Of a DNA stretch of 9,278 nt, positions 1 through 6,688 are shown piece by piece. Position 1 is the first letter of the stretch, and every line of letters begins with the position of its first letter. Under the pieces are notes generated by a model. It was not told the DNA's origin and made no database searches. It saw only the letters and a program-made list of their open reading frames with translations. The position numbers and the translations under genes were made by a program. The DNA is taken from the NCBI GenBank assembly GCA_023144075.1, contig JAGLGJ010000034.1, positions 1 through 9,278 on the forward strand. Direction: 5' to 3'. This DNA comes from Candidatus Bathyarchaeota archaeon. Lineage in GTDB: Archaea > Thermoproteota > Bathyarchaeia > 40CM-2-53-6 > RBG-13-38-9.

Positions 1-929
1 TAGTAAAAAACGCTATCAAAAATAAGGTTCTTTATCGAATTAAAACTCAAAAAATTGCAAAAGCGACCATTATTGACGCTGGAGTAAAAACACAAACTGG
101 AGCATTAGCTGGGAAACTTGCGGCAGACATTTGTTTAGGTGGTCTTGCAAGAACAAGGTTAACCTATCAGAGATTTGGTGAAGATAATTTACCTTCCGTG
201 TTTGTGGAGACATGTTTTCCTGCAGTTGCTACTCTTGGATCCCAGTATGCGGGATGGCAAATTAAAACTAAAGATTATTTTGCTATGGGGTCAGGTCCAG
301 CCAGGGCTTTAGCTAAGAAACCTAAGTCGATCTATGATAAGATTGATTATTCAGATTCCTCAAAGGAATCGGTGATAGTATTAGAATCTGACAAGCTTCC
401 AACTAAAAGTGCTATTGATTACATATGTGATGAATGTAAAATATCGAATGATAAGCTCTATGTTTTGGTTACTCCGACTTCGTCGCTTGCAGGGTCTATT
501 CAAATAGCAGGGAGAGTTGTCGAGACTGGGATTCATAAATTGACTGAAATTGGTTTTGACCCCAAGACCATAGTCTTTGGATGTGGTTATGCTCCAATCC
601 CTCCAGTTCATCCAGATTCAATGAAAGCTATGGGACGGACAAATGATGTGATACTTTATGGTGGAGTTACTAATTATTTTGTCAATCATGAGGATGATGA
701 AGATCTAAAGAAAACTGTAGCAAAGGCTCCATCATCCTGCTCACGAGATTATGGCCGTCCATTCTATGAGATATTCCGTGAAGCAAAATTTGATTTTTAT
801 AAAATTGATCCAAATCTTTTTGCTCCAGCCGTTATCACAATTAGCAATATGAAAACTGGTGTTAGTTACACTGCCGGAACGATTAATGAAAAAGTCCTCA
901 AGGATGCTATTGGATTAAGAAAAGCATAA
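1..929 (+). CDS. mch: Methenyl-tetrahydromethanopterin cyclohydrolase, 5' end missing
   Basis: Mch interconverts methenyl-H4MPT and formyl-H4MPT in the cytoplasm, a step of the archaeal C1 (methyl) branch. The frame is open from base 3, giving 308 visible residues. Family members are roughly 315-325 residues, so only about 10-20 residues lie outside the window. The first possible in-window start (GTG at 198) is not the true start, because the 65 codons before it already match the family: a DAGV segment, then CLGGLA. Other recognisable blocks are ETCFPAVATLGSQYAGWQI, a glycine-rich FGCGYAPIPPVHP, AMGRTNDVILYGG, and near the end SRDYGRPFYEIF and DPNLFAPA. The stop is TAA at 927-929. The flavoprotein gene converges on it with 11 bases between stops. 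The family call is firm; whether the carrier is H4MPT or a variant pterin cannot be seen. Confidence 0.95.
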   Translation, partial: VKNAIKNKVLYRIKTQKIAKATIIDAGVKTQTGALAGKLAADICLGGLARTRLTYQRFGEDNLPSVFVETCFPAVATLGSQYAGWQIKTKDYFAMGSGPARALAKKPKSIYDKIDYSDSSKESVIVLESDKLPTKSAIDYICDECKISNDKLYVLVTPTSSLAGSIQIAGRVVETGIHKLTEIGFDPKTIVFGCGYAPIPPVHPDSMKAMGRTNDVILYGGVTNYFVNHEDDEDLKKTVAKAPSSCSRDYGRPFYEIFREAKFDFYKIDPNLFAPAVITISNMKTGVSYTAGTINEKVLKDAIGLRKA

Positions 930-940
930 TCCCTTCTTGT

Positions 941-2281
941 TCAAATTTTTCTCAGTGCAATTTCTGCAGCTGTTATAAACGGCTCCCAATAATCCGATAC
1001 TGGAGGAGAATAACACGTATCAGTAGAGTTTACTTCATGAACAGTCAATCCTTTTTGAATTGCTATGGATGCCATGTTAATCCTTTGAGTCACTTCTTCG
1101 CCACCTATGATTTGTGTACCAATTATTCTGCCCAATTCTGGTTCAGCAATTAATTTTATTTTAATGTCCCTACCTCCTGGATAATAATGAGCACGAGTTT
1201 TGGCAGTTATGGTCCCAATTACAGGTTTCAATCCATACTCTTTAGCTCGATTTTCTGTGAGTCCTGTCTGGCCGATCTCTTGTCCTAAGAACCTGGTAAT
1301 TGCGGATCCCAAAACACTTGGAAGTGTCGAATATCCGCCAGCCGCATTTATGCCGGCTATTCTGCCCTGTCTTACTGCGATAGTTCCTAGTTGAGGCGAG
1401 ACAGGTCTACCAGAAACTATGTGGCTAGTCTCCGCGCAATCCCCGACAGCATATACTTCATCCAAATTGGTTCGCATCCTTATGTCGACTTTTGCACTTC
1501 TAGTAATCCCAATTTCTGCTCCAATTTTCTTCAGAAGCTCTACTTCAGGTCTAACACCTGTGGCAAGTACTACCATGTCTGTAGACAACTCTTTTCCACC
1601 AACAGAGACCCCTTTGACTGCATCATTTCCAATTATTGCATCTGCAGTTTTGCTGACCATTACATCTATGTCATTTTTGATTAAATTTTGTTGTACTAAT
1701 TTTGCCATATCTGGATCTAGCATTTGGGGAAGGATCTGTGGAAAGAACTCAATTACTGTGGAACTAAGACCTCGTTCTTTTATTGCTGCAGCAACCTCTA
1801 ATCCTATCAAACCAGCTCCGATAATTATAGCAGATTTTGACGTTTTAATCTGAGAATCAATAGCTTGACAATCGTTTATTGTTCTTACCAGGTGAACTCC
1901 TTTTTTGTCGATTCCTTTGATTGGGGGTTTAGACGCGCGAGCTCCAGTAGCGATGATCAAACTATCATAGTCTAGAGTATTTGTTTCACCATTTTTCTTT
2001 TCAATCTTAACTGACTTTTTCGTAATATCAACATCGAGTGCTTTTGTTTCTAATAACAGATCAAGTTTCATCATACGATAGAAGTCTGGAGGATAAAGAA
2101 CAAGATCTTGGAATGAAGGTATTTCACCACTTAGAACGAAAGGCATACCGCATCTTGAATAGGCGGCATACTCTTCTTCCGTTATTATCGTGATTTCTGC
2201 GGTTCGGTCCTGTTTTCTTGCAGATGCCGCAGCACTAACGCCTGCAGCTCCAGCACCTATAATTATGATTTTGCGGGTCAT
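941..2281 (-). CDS. FAD-dependent NAD(P)H disulfide reductase (CoA-disulfide reductase / NADH oxidase-like)
   Basis: A 446-residue flavoprotein of the pyridine nucleotide-disulfide oxidoreductase class with a single redox cysteine. Domains in order: FAD-binding Rossmann fold with GAGAAG at 9-14; redox Cys44 in YSRCGMP; NAD(P)-binding fold with GAGLIG at 155-160, followed by an acidic residue (Glu178) that suggests NADH; second FAD motif TNLDEVYAVGDC at 271-282; C-terminal dimerisation domain ending in CYSPPVSDYWEPF (423-435). Tyr367 and Tyr424 sit where CoA-disulfide reductases have their conserved tyrosines. Family members reduce CoA disulfide, polysulfide or oxygen, and the substrate cannot be decided here. 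The start is ATG at 2279-2281, with AGGT about ten bases upstream held in the loop of an inverted repeat. It is divergent from metV and convergent with mch, so a role as electron carrier in C1 metabolism is possible but unproven. Confidence 0.85.
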   Translation of the reverse strand: MTRKIIIIGAGAAGVSAAASARKQDRTAEITIITEEEYAAYSRCGMPFVLSGEIPSFQDLVLYPPDFYRMMKLDLLLETKALDVDITKKSVKIEKKNGETNTLDYDSLIIATGARASKPPIKGIDKKGVHLVRTINDCQAIDSQIKTSKSAIIIGAGLIGLEVAAAIKERGLSSTVIEFFPQILPQMLDPDMAKLVQQNLIKNDIDVMVSKTADAIIGNDAVKGVSVGGKELSTDMVVLATGVRPEVELLKKIGAEIGITRSAKVDIRMRTNLDEVYAVGDCAETSHIVSGRPVSPQLGTIAVRQGRIAGINAAGGYSTLPSVLGSAITRFLGQEIGQTGLTENRAKEYGLKPVIGTITAKTRAHYYPGGRDIKIKLIAEPELGRIIGTQIIGGEEVTQRINMASIAIQKGLTVHEVNSTDTCYSPPVSDYWEPFITAAEIALRKI

Positions 2282-2284
2282 TGC

Positions 2285-2301
2285 TTGTCTACCTAAGACA
2301 A
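2285..2301 (-). repeat. Inverted repeat TTGTCT-N5-AGACAA over the flavoprotein RBS
   Basis: A perfect six-base inverted repeat lies three bases upstream of the flavoprotein ATG. Read on the - strand, the five-base loop is TAGGT, which is the best Shine-Dalgarno match for that gene. It could be a protein operator or an RNA hairpin that exposes or hides the ribosome-binding site. Confidence 0.45.
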
Positions 2302-2361
2302 CAATTTGATGCCGTAATATGCATCATCAATTATTAACTTTGATCAAAATATTTCTAGACA

Positions 2362-2412
2362 ATCTTTCTAATGTTCATAATTTTGTTCGATCATAGCGTT
2401 TTTTAGAAAGAT
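2362..2412. repeat. Spaced 10-base inverted repeat ATCTTTCTAA / TTAGAAAGAT
   Basis: ATCTTTCTAA at 2362-2371 is the exact reverse complement of TTAGAAAGAT at 2403-2412, with 31 bases between. The right arm ends where the next palindrome (2412-2427) begins. It lies midway between two divergent genes, which suits a shared regulatory site or loop, but no protein can be named. Confidence 0.45.
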
Positions 2413-2427
2413 ATGACGATTGTCATA
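2412..2427. repeat. Palindrome TATGAC-GATT-GTCATA
   Basis: A perfect six-base inverted repeat with a four-base spacer, 16 bases in all. It lies about 105 bases before the metV start and 130 before the flavoprotein start. The size and spacing are typical of a site for a dimeric helix-turn-helix regulator. No family is assigned. Confidence 0.45.
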
Positions 2428-2519
2428 AGAAAAATCAAGGACTGATTAAAGTGTTATCGAAAAATCATACCGCCATTTTATTAGGAACTCATCATGTTCA
2501 TAGCTACAATATTCGTCTC

Positions 2520-2526
2520 GGGTGAG
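2520..2526 (+). promoter_or_regulatory. Shine-Dalgarno site deciding the metV TTG start
   Basis: GGGTGAG contains GGTGA, a strong match to the archaeal anti-Shine-Dalgarno, six bases before TTG at 2533. The only upstream in-frame ATG (2494) runs into TAA at 2527, and the next downstream ATG (2575) would remove conserved N-terminal residues. This supports TTG as the start. Confidence 0.7.
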
Positions 2527-2532
2527 TAACAA

Positions 2533-3180
2533 TTGATAATTACGATACAAAAATCTGATGAAGATATAAAAAAAATGATCGAAGACAGAGATAAGATATT
2601 CATTGTCGGATGTGGAACATGCGCAACCGAATGCCAAACTGGCGGAGAGGAACAAGTTAAAGAGCTAAAAAATAAACTCGAAAATTTAGGAAAGAAAGTC
2701 ACTGGCCAAGCTATCGTCGAATCGGTTTGCGATCAACGACTTACCCGACGTGATCTTAGGAGAAATAAAGAGGCTGTTGCTGACTCTAATGTAATAATGG
2801 TATTATCTTGTGGTACAGCTACACAAACAGTAAGCGAAATTTCAAAAAAGATCACTATACCTTGTTGCGACACAGAATTTATTGGTACAACAGAAAGAAT
2901 AGGCAAATTCTATGAGAGATGTAGAGCATGTGGTGAATGCATTCTATATGAAACAGGAGGAATATGCCCAATAGCAAGATGCGGAAAAACATTACTTAAT
3001 GGACCATGCGGAGGACAGGCAAAAGGAAAATGCGAAGTAGGTGGATGGGAAAAAGAGTGTGCATGGATACAAATTTACGAAAGACTTCGCGATGAAAACC
3101 GACTTGATCTATTTAAAAAATACCGACCTCCAAAAGATCATTCAGAAATGGCCTCTCAAAGGGAAGTTATTTTCAAATGA
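2533..3180 (+). CDS. metV: MetV-type iron-sulfur protein, partner of methylene-tetrahydropterin reductase
   Basis: A 215-residue cysteine-rich cytoplasmic protein of the MetV (methylenetetrahydrofolate reductase C-terminal) family. In acetogenic bacteria MetV forms a complex with MetF and is thought to bring electrons to the MetF flavin. Fifteen cysteines are visible: CGTCATEC at 27-34; C66; C93; the pair C111-C112; a CxxCxxC cluster at 130, 133 and 136; then C145, C150, C159, C167 and C176. This is consistent with one or more Fe-S clusters and possibly a zinc site. GPCGG at 158-162 is typical of the family. The start is TTG with a strong GGTGA. The last codon overlaps the metF start (ATGA at 3177-3180), so the two are translationally coupled. 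It is a separate protein here, not fused to MetF. Confidence 0.85.
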   Translation: MIITIQKSDEDIKKMIEDRDKIFIVGCGTCATECQTGGEEQVKELKNKLENLGKKVTGQAIVESVCDQRLTRRDLRRNKEAVADSNVIMVLSCGTATQTVSEISKKITIPCCDTEFIGTTERIGKFYERCRACGECILYETGGICPIARCGKTLLNGPCGGQAKGKCEVGGWEKECAWIQIYERLRDENRLDLFKKYRPPKDHSEMASQREVIFK

Positions 3181-4088
3181 CCCGAGAAGCATTCAGCGAA
3201 CTAACAAAATCTCTCCAAGCCGGCAAATTTGTCTACACAGGAGAAATTGAACCTCTTAAAACTACTAGTCTTGAAGAAACTCTTGAAACAGCGAAAATTC
3301 TGAAAGGTCATGTTGTAGCAGCTAATATAACAGATAATCCAACAGCTTTTGCTTACATGAATTCGTTAATACCCTCATATTTTATTCAGAAAGAAATTGG
3401 TTTAGAAGCCGTATATCAAGTGACTGTCAGAGATCGAAACAGACTAGCTATCACAGCAGATCTTCTTGCAGCAAGTGCTTTAGGTATAAAAAATGTACTC
3501 GCACTCAGCGGTGATCACACAACTGTGGGGGATGATCCAGGGACAAAACCTGTTTATGATTTGGACTCCACTGCTTTGGTAGATCTTCTGAGAAAAATGG
3601 TGGATGATGGTACTGACATTAAGGGTAATAAGATAGATCAACCTCCAAAATTCAATTTTGGAATTGCAGGAAATCCTAATGCAGATCCTCTAGATCCAGA
3701 AATTCTTAAGATTGAAAGAAAAATCGAATTAGGTGCAGATTTTATACAAACTCAAGCGGTTTATGATGTTGGCTTAATGAAGGAATTTGTCAAACAGGTA
3801 TCGCGTCTGAAAGTGCCAGTTATAGTTGGAATAGCTCCATTCAAATCAAGGAGCATGATGGATTGGATGGTAAAGAATGTACCTGGCATCATTGTACCCG
3901 AAGACATTCAGAAGAGTTTGTTAGCGGCAAGAGAAAAAAGCAAGGAAGCTTTCCTTGATGAAAACCTGAGAATTTTCGGCGATCTGATAAAGGAAATCAG
4001 GAACACTCCAAACGTTAGTGGTCTTCATATTATGACAATAGGTTTCGAATGGATTGTTCCAAAGCTTATTGAAAAAGCCAATCAGTAA
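3177..4088 (+). CDS. metF: Methylene-tetrahydropterin reductase, MetF family
   Basis: A 303-residue FAD-dependent TIM-barrel enzyme that reduces methylene-tetrahydrofolate, or in this archaeon possibly a methanopterin-type carrier, to the methyl form. The length is normal for bacterial/archaeal MetF (about 290-310). Recognisable elements: YTGEIEPLK at 20-28, with the acidic residue equivalent to the E. coli catalytic glutamate; TVRDRNR at 83-89; LALSGDH at 108-114, with the FAD-contacting Asp113; GADFIQTQAVYD at 186-197; and GLHIMTIG at 282-289. The ATG overlaps the metV stop by four bases, indicating an operon and probably a stable complex. mch upstream, beyond the flavoprotein, supports a job in the C1 methyl branch, where MetF may stand in for Mer. 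A T-run follows directly after the stop. Confidence 0.9.
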   Translation: MTREAFSELTKSLQAGKFVYTGEIEPLKTTSLEETLETAKILKGHVVAANITDNPTAFAYMNSLIPSYFIQKEIGLEAVYQVTVRDRNRLAITADLLAASALGIKNVLALSGDHTTVGDDPGTKPVYDLDSTALVDLLRKMVDDGTDIKGNKIDQPPKFNFGIAGNPNADPLDPEILKIERKIELGADFIQTQAVYDVGLMKEFVKQVSRLKVPVIVGIAPFKSRSMMDWMVKNVPGIIVPEDIQKSLLAAREKSKEAFLDENLRIFGDLIKEIRNTPNVSGLHIMTIGFEWIVPKLIEKANQ

Positions 4089-4098
4089 TATTTTTTTT
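4089..4098 (+). terminator. T-run terminator after metF
   Basis: A run of eight T follows the metF stop within a few bases, the usual archaeal U-tract termination signal. No hairpin precedes it, which archaeal RNA polymerase does not need. The inverted repeat at 4108-4136 lies just beyond. Confidence 0.55.
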
Positions 4099-4107
4099 AC
4101 ATAGACA

Positions 4108-4136
4108 TGCATGATAGTTACTAGAATTATCATGCA
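4108..4136. repeat. Hairpin TGCATGATA / TATCATGCA between convergent genes
   Basis: A perfect nine-base inverted repeat (4108-4116 with 4128-4136) that can extend to twelve pairs through one G-T wobble, leaving a five-base loop. It sits between metF (+) and the RAM gene (-), so it may protect or end transcripts from either side. Confidence 0.55.
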
Positions 4137-4197
4137 CTTTCCATACTAAAGGTAGATTAGGAAAGCATCAAATTGGCGTATTGATTTAAGAGATTCT

Positions 4198-4434
4198 TTA
4201 GATCCCTTCGGCAACAGTCATAGTCAATGTACTTCGAACGTCAGTTAGTCTTCTAATCCTAAATGTAACAATTTCTTTTAATTTTTCCATAGTATCCGCT
4301 TCAACTTTCGCAATTATGTCGTATACACCGTATACGAAATGTGCTTCTGTTACATTGCTGATGCTTCTCAATTCCTTTAGGATACCTTCTTCCTTTCCTA
4401 ATTCTGCATTAATCAAAACAAAAGCTGTAGGCAT
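4198..4434 (-). CDS. Stand-alone Lrp/AsnC ligand-binding (RAM) domain protein
   Basis: A 78-residue protein consisting only of the RAM (regulation of amino acid metabolism) fold, without the helix-turn-helix of full Lrp/AsnC regulators. It shows the family pattern: PTAFVLINAELG at the N-terminus, then VYGVYDIIAKVEAD (34-47), and a closing strand LTMTV. Such small proteins form ring-like oligomers that bind small molecules, often amino acids, and may modulate full-length Lrp proteins. The role here is unknown. Start: I chose ATG at 4434 because homologues usually begin MPTAFVLIN. A GTG at 4458 would add eight residues, and neither site has a convincing Shine-Dalgarno. The gene lies 55 bases after the argS stop on the same strand (31 if the GTG is used), so co-transcription with argS is likely. 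A TTAAATAT element near 4466-4473 could give it its own promoter. Confidence 0.85.
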   Translation of the reverse strand: MPTAFVLINAELGKEEGILKELRSISNVTEAHFVYGVYDIIAKVEADTMEKLKEIVTFRIRRLTDVRSTLTMTVAEGI

Positions 4435-4489
4435 ATCCCATCTATCTATTTTATTCACAATCTCTGATATTTAACATTATTAGATCATC

Positions 4490-6469
4490 TTACATTCTCT
4501 CACTGAGGACTATTCCAAGCACTTCCATGCAATTAGAAACAACTATTTTAAATACATTAATTAGATGGACTCTGGAATTTTTCAATTCATCATCATCTAG
4601 ATGCGAAATGTCTACTTTTTCATAATATTCGTGAAACTGTTTTGCTAATTGATTGGCATACGTTGCAAGTTCATCAGGTCTAAGTCGATCAGACGCATCA
4701 ATAAAAATTGAAGGAAACTTCGCTAGTGATAATATCAGTCGTTTTTCTAAAGGATGTTCAAGTTTTGTGTAATTTATTGGAAGAGAAATGTTTCCAACTT
4801 TCTTAAGAATGCCATTGGCTCGAGTGTATCCGTAGTTAATGAAGGGCGCGCTGTTTGTATTAAAATTTAATACTCTATCCCAAGAGAAAACAACTTCGTG
4901 TAATGGTTCAACTGATAGTAATGCATATTTGATCGCGCCTATAGAAATTGTTTCAGCCATATTCTTTTTCTCTTCAGAACTCAAAATAGGAGAACGTTTT
5001 TCGACTTCAACATAAGCTCTTTTAAAACCTTCTTCTACAACGTCATCTAGTGTAACTATTCTTCCCCTTCTGCTTGACATTTTTTCTCCGGGGAATTTTA
5101 CTAATCCAAATACGAAATGTCTCAGATTTTTAGCTAATTTATTTAAACCTAAAACTGATAGAGCCACTCTGACATGGAGTTGTTCATGAAGCTGTTCTAT
5201 TCCGACAACATTGATCACTTCTTTTGCTTGATCAAATTTGACAAGACTATATGCAATATCTCTTGTCAGATATAGTGAAGTTCCATCAGATCTTGTTAAT
5301 GAAACCGATGGCAGCATGAAATCATCGCTTATTCCAAGCATCTGTCGGATTTCAAGGGCTTCAATAATTTGATCTGACCGAAGTTTTAACACATCTTCTT
5401 CTTTTGATACGTGTTTAGATTCTGATAATTTTTGAATGATGTCTAATACATTTCCTGACCATAATAGATCGCTTTCCCAATCCCATGTATTAAAATTGAT
5501 TTTCAATCTGGAGAATGTCTGCTTGAAACCTTGAATACAAAGTTCAGTTACTTTTCTGATTAGACTCTTAGTAGATGCATCAGCTTCTTCGTATTTTCTC
5601 AATATATTGTTGATTTCGTTTTCGGGATCAGAGATTTTGATTATTTTTTTTCTAAGTTCTTCATAAATATCTGGATTTTTATTATGAAGTTGTAATGCTA
5701 TTGATGTCCATTCATCAAGTTTACTCTGAATATCTGTTTCGTCTATTTTGTTACCTTTATTATCTTTCAATTCTAACAGTTTTTTTTTGCATGATTGAAT
5801 TCCAATAAGACAAGAGGTTATGCTATATATTTGGCCAATGTAATGGTCGATTTTTGTTTTAGATTGGAACTTTTCAATCTTATCAAATCCATATGCGACT
5901 ATCGCACTTTGTCTTCCAGCATCATTGATGTAAAAATGAGTTTTGATATTGTGACCTCTAGCTCTGAGAATCCTTGAGATTGCATCTCCGAGAATTGAGT
6001 TCCTAGCTTGACCGATATGAATAGCATGCACAGGGTTTATACTACTATGTTCGATCAAAATCTTTTTTGGTTGATCTATCTTAGGAAAACCATAATCAGT
6101 ATTGAGCGTTCTTATCGAATTTATTACAAGTTCAGTGATTTTAGCTGTCTTGAGATAGCAATTTAGATATCCTGATCCTGCAACATCGACTCTTTCTATA
6201 TAGCTGTTTTCTGGTATTTTTATTGAATTTGTAATTCGTTCTGCAATTTTTCTAGGAGATGTCCTCAATTCTTTTGAAATTTGAAGACAAATGTTTGTAG
6301 AGAGATCTCCAAATTTATCTGAAGGAGGTTCTTCAATCCTGATTACAATGTTTTTTTGTGTAGGATACTCAATAGTAATTGCTTCATAAAGAATCGATCT
6401 ATATTCATCAATCATGGTCTTAAATGGATTATCTGTGTTATTGGCGTTCTTTTTAGTTTGAAGCTTCAT
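4490..6469 (-). CDS. argS: Arginyl-tRNA synthetase
   Basis: A 659-residue class I synthetase that charges tRNA-Arg in the cytoplasm. Domains: N-terminal additional (Add-1) domain, about 15-125, with DKFGDLSTNI (51-60); catalytic fold opening with NPVHAIHIGQARN (145-157); DGTSLYLTRDIAY at 395-407; KMSSRRGR at 463-470 (KMSKS loop); FINYGYTRA (543-551); and a C-terminal DALR anticodon-binding domain ending LGIVLSERM. The HIGH signature reads HIGQ (151-154), while the KMSKS loop is intact. Residues about 195-330 form a long lysine-rich, helical insertion; no frameshift is seen. The start ATG at 6467-6469 lies 31 bases after the tRNA-Arg gene on the same strand. Met19 (6415) is an alternative start, because the first 13 or so residues look non-conserved. 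The RAM gene follows. Family assignment is certain. Confidence 0.96.
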   Translation of the reverse strand: MKLQTKKNANNTDNPFKTMIDEYRSILYEAITIEYPTQKNIVIRIEEPPSDKFGDLSTNICLQISKELRTSPRKIAERITNSIKIPENSYIERVDVAGSGYLNCYLKTAKITELVINSIRTLNTDYGFPKIDQPKKILIEHSSINPVHAIHIGQARNSILGDAISRILRARGHNIKTHFYINDAGRQSAIVAYGFDKIEKFQSKTKIDHYIGQIYSITSCLIGIQSCKKKLLELKDNKGNKIDETDIQSKLDEWTSIALQLHNKNPDIYEELRKKIIKISDPENEINNILRKYEEADASTKSLIRKVTELCIQGFKQTFSRLKINFNTWDWESDLLWSGNVLDIIQKLSESKHVSKEEDVLKLRSDQIIEALEIRQMLGISDDFMLPSVSLTRSDGTSLYLTRDIAYSLVKFDQAKEVINVVGIEQLHEQLHVRVALSVLGLNKLAKNLRHFVFGLVKFPGEKMSSRRGRIVTLDDVVEEGFKRAYVEVEKRSPILSSEEKKNMAETISIGAIKYALLSVEPLHEVVFSWDRVLNFNTNSAPFINYGYTRANGILKKVGNISLPINYTKLEHPLEKRLILSLAKFPSIFIDASDRLRPDELATYANQLAKQFHEYYEKVDISHLDDDELKNSRVHLINVFKIVVSNCMEVLGIVLSERM

Positions 6470-6500
6470 TCCATCGTACCTGTTTATGTATTACTTCGAG

Positions 6501-6576
6501 CGGGCCCGGTGGGATTCGAACCCACGATCACCGGCTTCGGAGGCCAGCATCATAATCCTGACTAGACCACGGGCCC
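6501..6576 (-). tRNA. tRNA-Arg, anticodon CCG
   Basis: All four arms can be drawn. The acceptor GGGCCCG pairs fully with CGGGCCC. The D arm has GTCT/TGAT (three pairs plus one mismatch) with GG and A20, the arginine identity base. The anticodon stem CTGGC/GCCGG carries loop CTCCGAA. The variable loop is five bases, and the T stem GTGGG/CCCAC carries TTCGAAT. The anticodon CCG is at 6538-6540 (complement) and reads CGG. The discriminator is G, no CCA is encoded, and there is no intron. argS begins 31 bases downstream on the same strand. Confidence 0.95.
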
Positions 6577-6600
6577 TAACCGAAATAAGTTATTGAGCCC

Positions 6601-6610
6601 GCTATATGCA
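6601..6610 (-). promoter_or_regulatory. Candidate TATA box of the tRNA-Arg(-argS) transcript
   Basis: On the - strand this reads TGCATATAGC, centred close to 28 bases before the tRNA 5' end, which is the expected archaeal box A distance. No comparable box is well placed between the tRNA and argS, so it may drive both. Confidence 0.4.
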
Positions 6611-6632
6611 TTTGGAATCATTTTTACAATAT

Positions 6633-6684
6633 ACCAATTATTTCATATTAATTGGTGTTGTCACATAAGCGAGCATTAATGTGA
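6633..6684. repeat. Two tandem inverted repeats between parB and the tRNA gene
   Basis: The first is ACCAATTA (6633-6640) with TAATTGGT (6649-6656), eight perfect pairs. The second is TCACAT (6661-6666) with ATGTGA (6679-6684), six perfect pairs. They follow the parB stop on its strand and lie upstream of the tRNA promoter. No T-run follows them, so a role in ending or stabilising parB mRNA is only suggested. Confidence 0.45.
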
Positions 6685-6688
6685 TCCA

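Larger units (their letters stand above)
2282..2532. promoter_or_regulatory. Divergent promoter region between the flavoprotein gene and metV
   Basis: This 251-base, A+T-rich stretch holds no gene. An ATG at 2494 is in frame with metV but is closed by TAA at 2527-2529. Candidate TATA elements are around 2316-2323 for the flavoprotein (- strand, GCATATTA) and 2475-2482 for metV (+ strand, TTTTATTA). Four symmetric elements are visible: 2285-2301, 2339-2348 (TTTGATCAAA), a spaced 10-base inverted repeat at 2362-2371/2403-2412, and 2412-2427. The promoter calls are pattern-based only. Confidence 0.5.

Noticed and set aside
198..929. GTG at 198 as the start of mch
   Set aside because: The 65 codons before it in the same frame match conserved Mch sequence, so the gene enters from outside the window.
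1391..1853. Overlapping + strand frames opposite the flavoprotein gene
   Set aside because: They are antisense shadows. The - strand frame has complete FAD and NAD motifs, while these have no recognisable domain.
2446..2702. Small - strand frames over the metV start
   Set aside because: They are antisense to a conserved cysteine-rich protein and have no ribosome-binding site or family features.
4198..4458. RAM protein beginning at GTG 4458 (86 residues)
   Set aside because: It is possible, but the eight extra residues are not typical of the family and the GTG has no clear Shine-Dalgarno. ATG 4434 is preferred, though not proven.
6356..6565. Open frame on the + strand with RAGPVGFEPTITGF
   Set aside because: This is the well-known false translation of a tRNA gene read on the opposite strand, fused to the antisense of the argS start.
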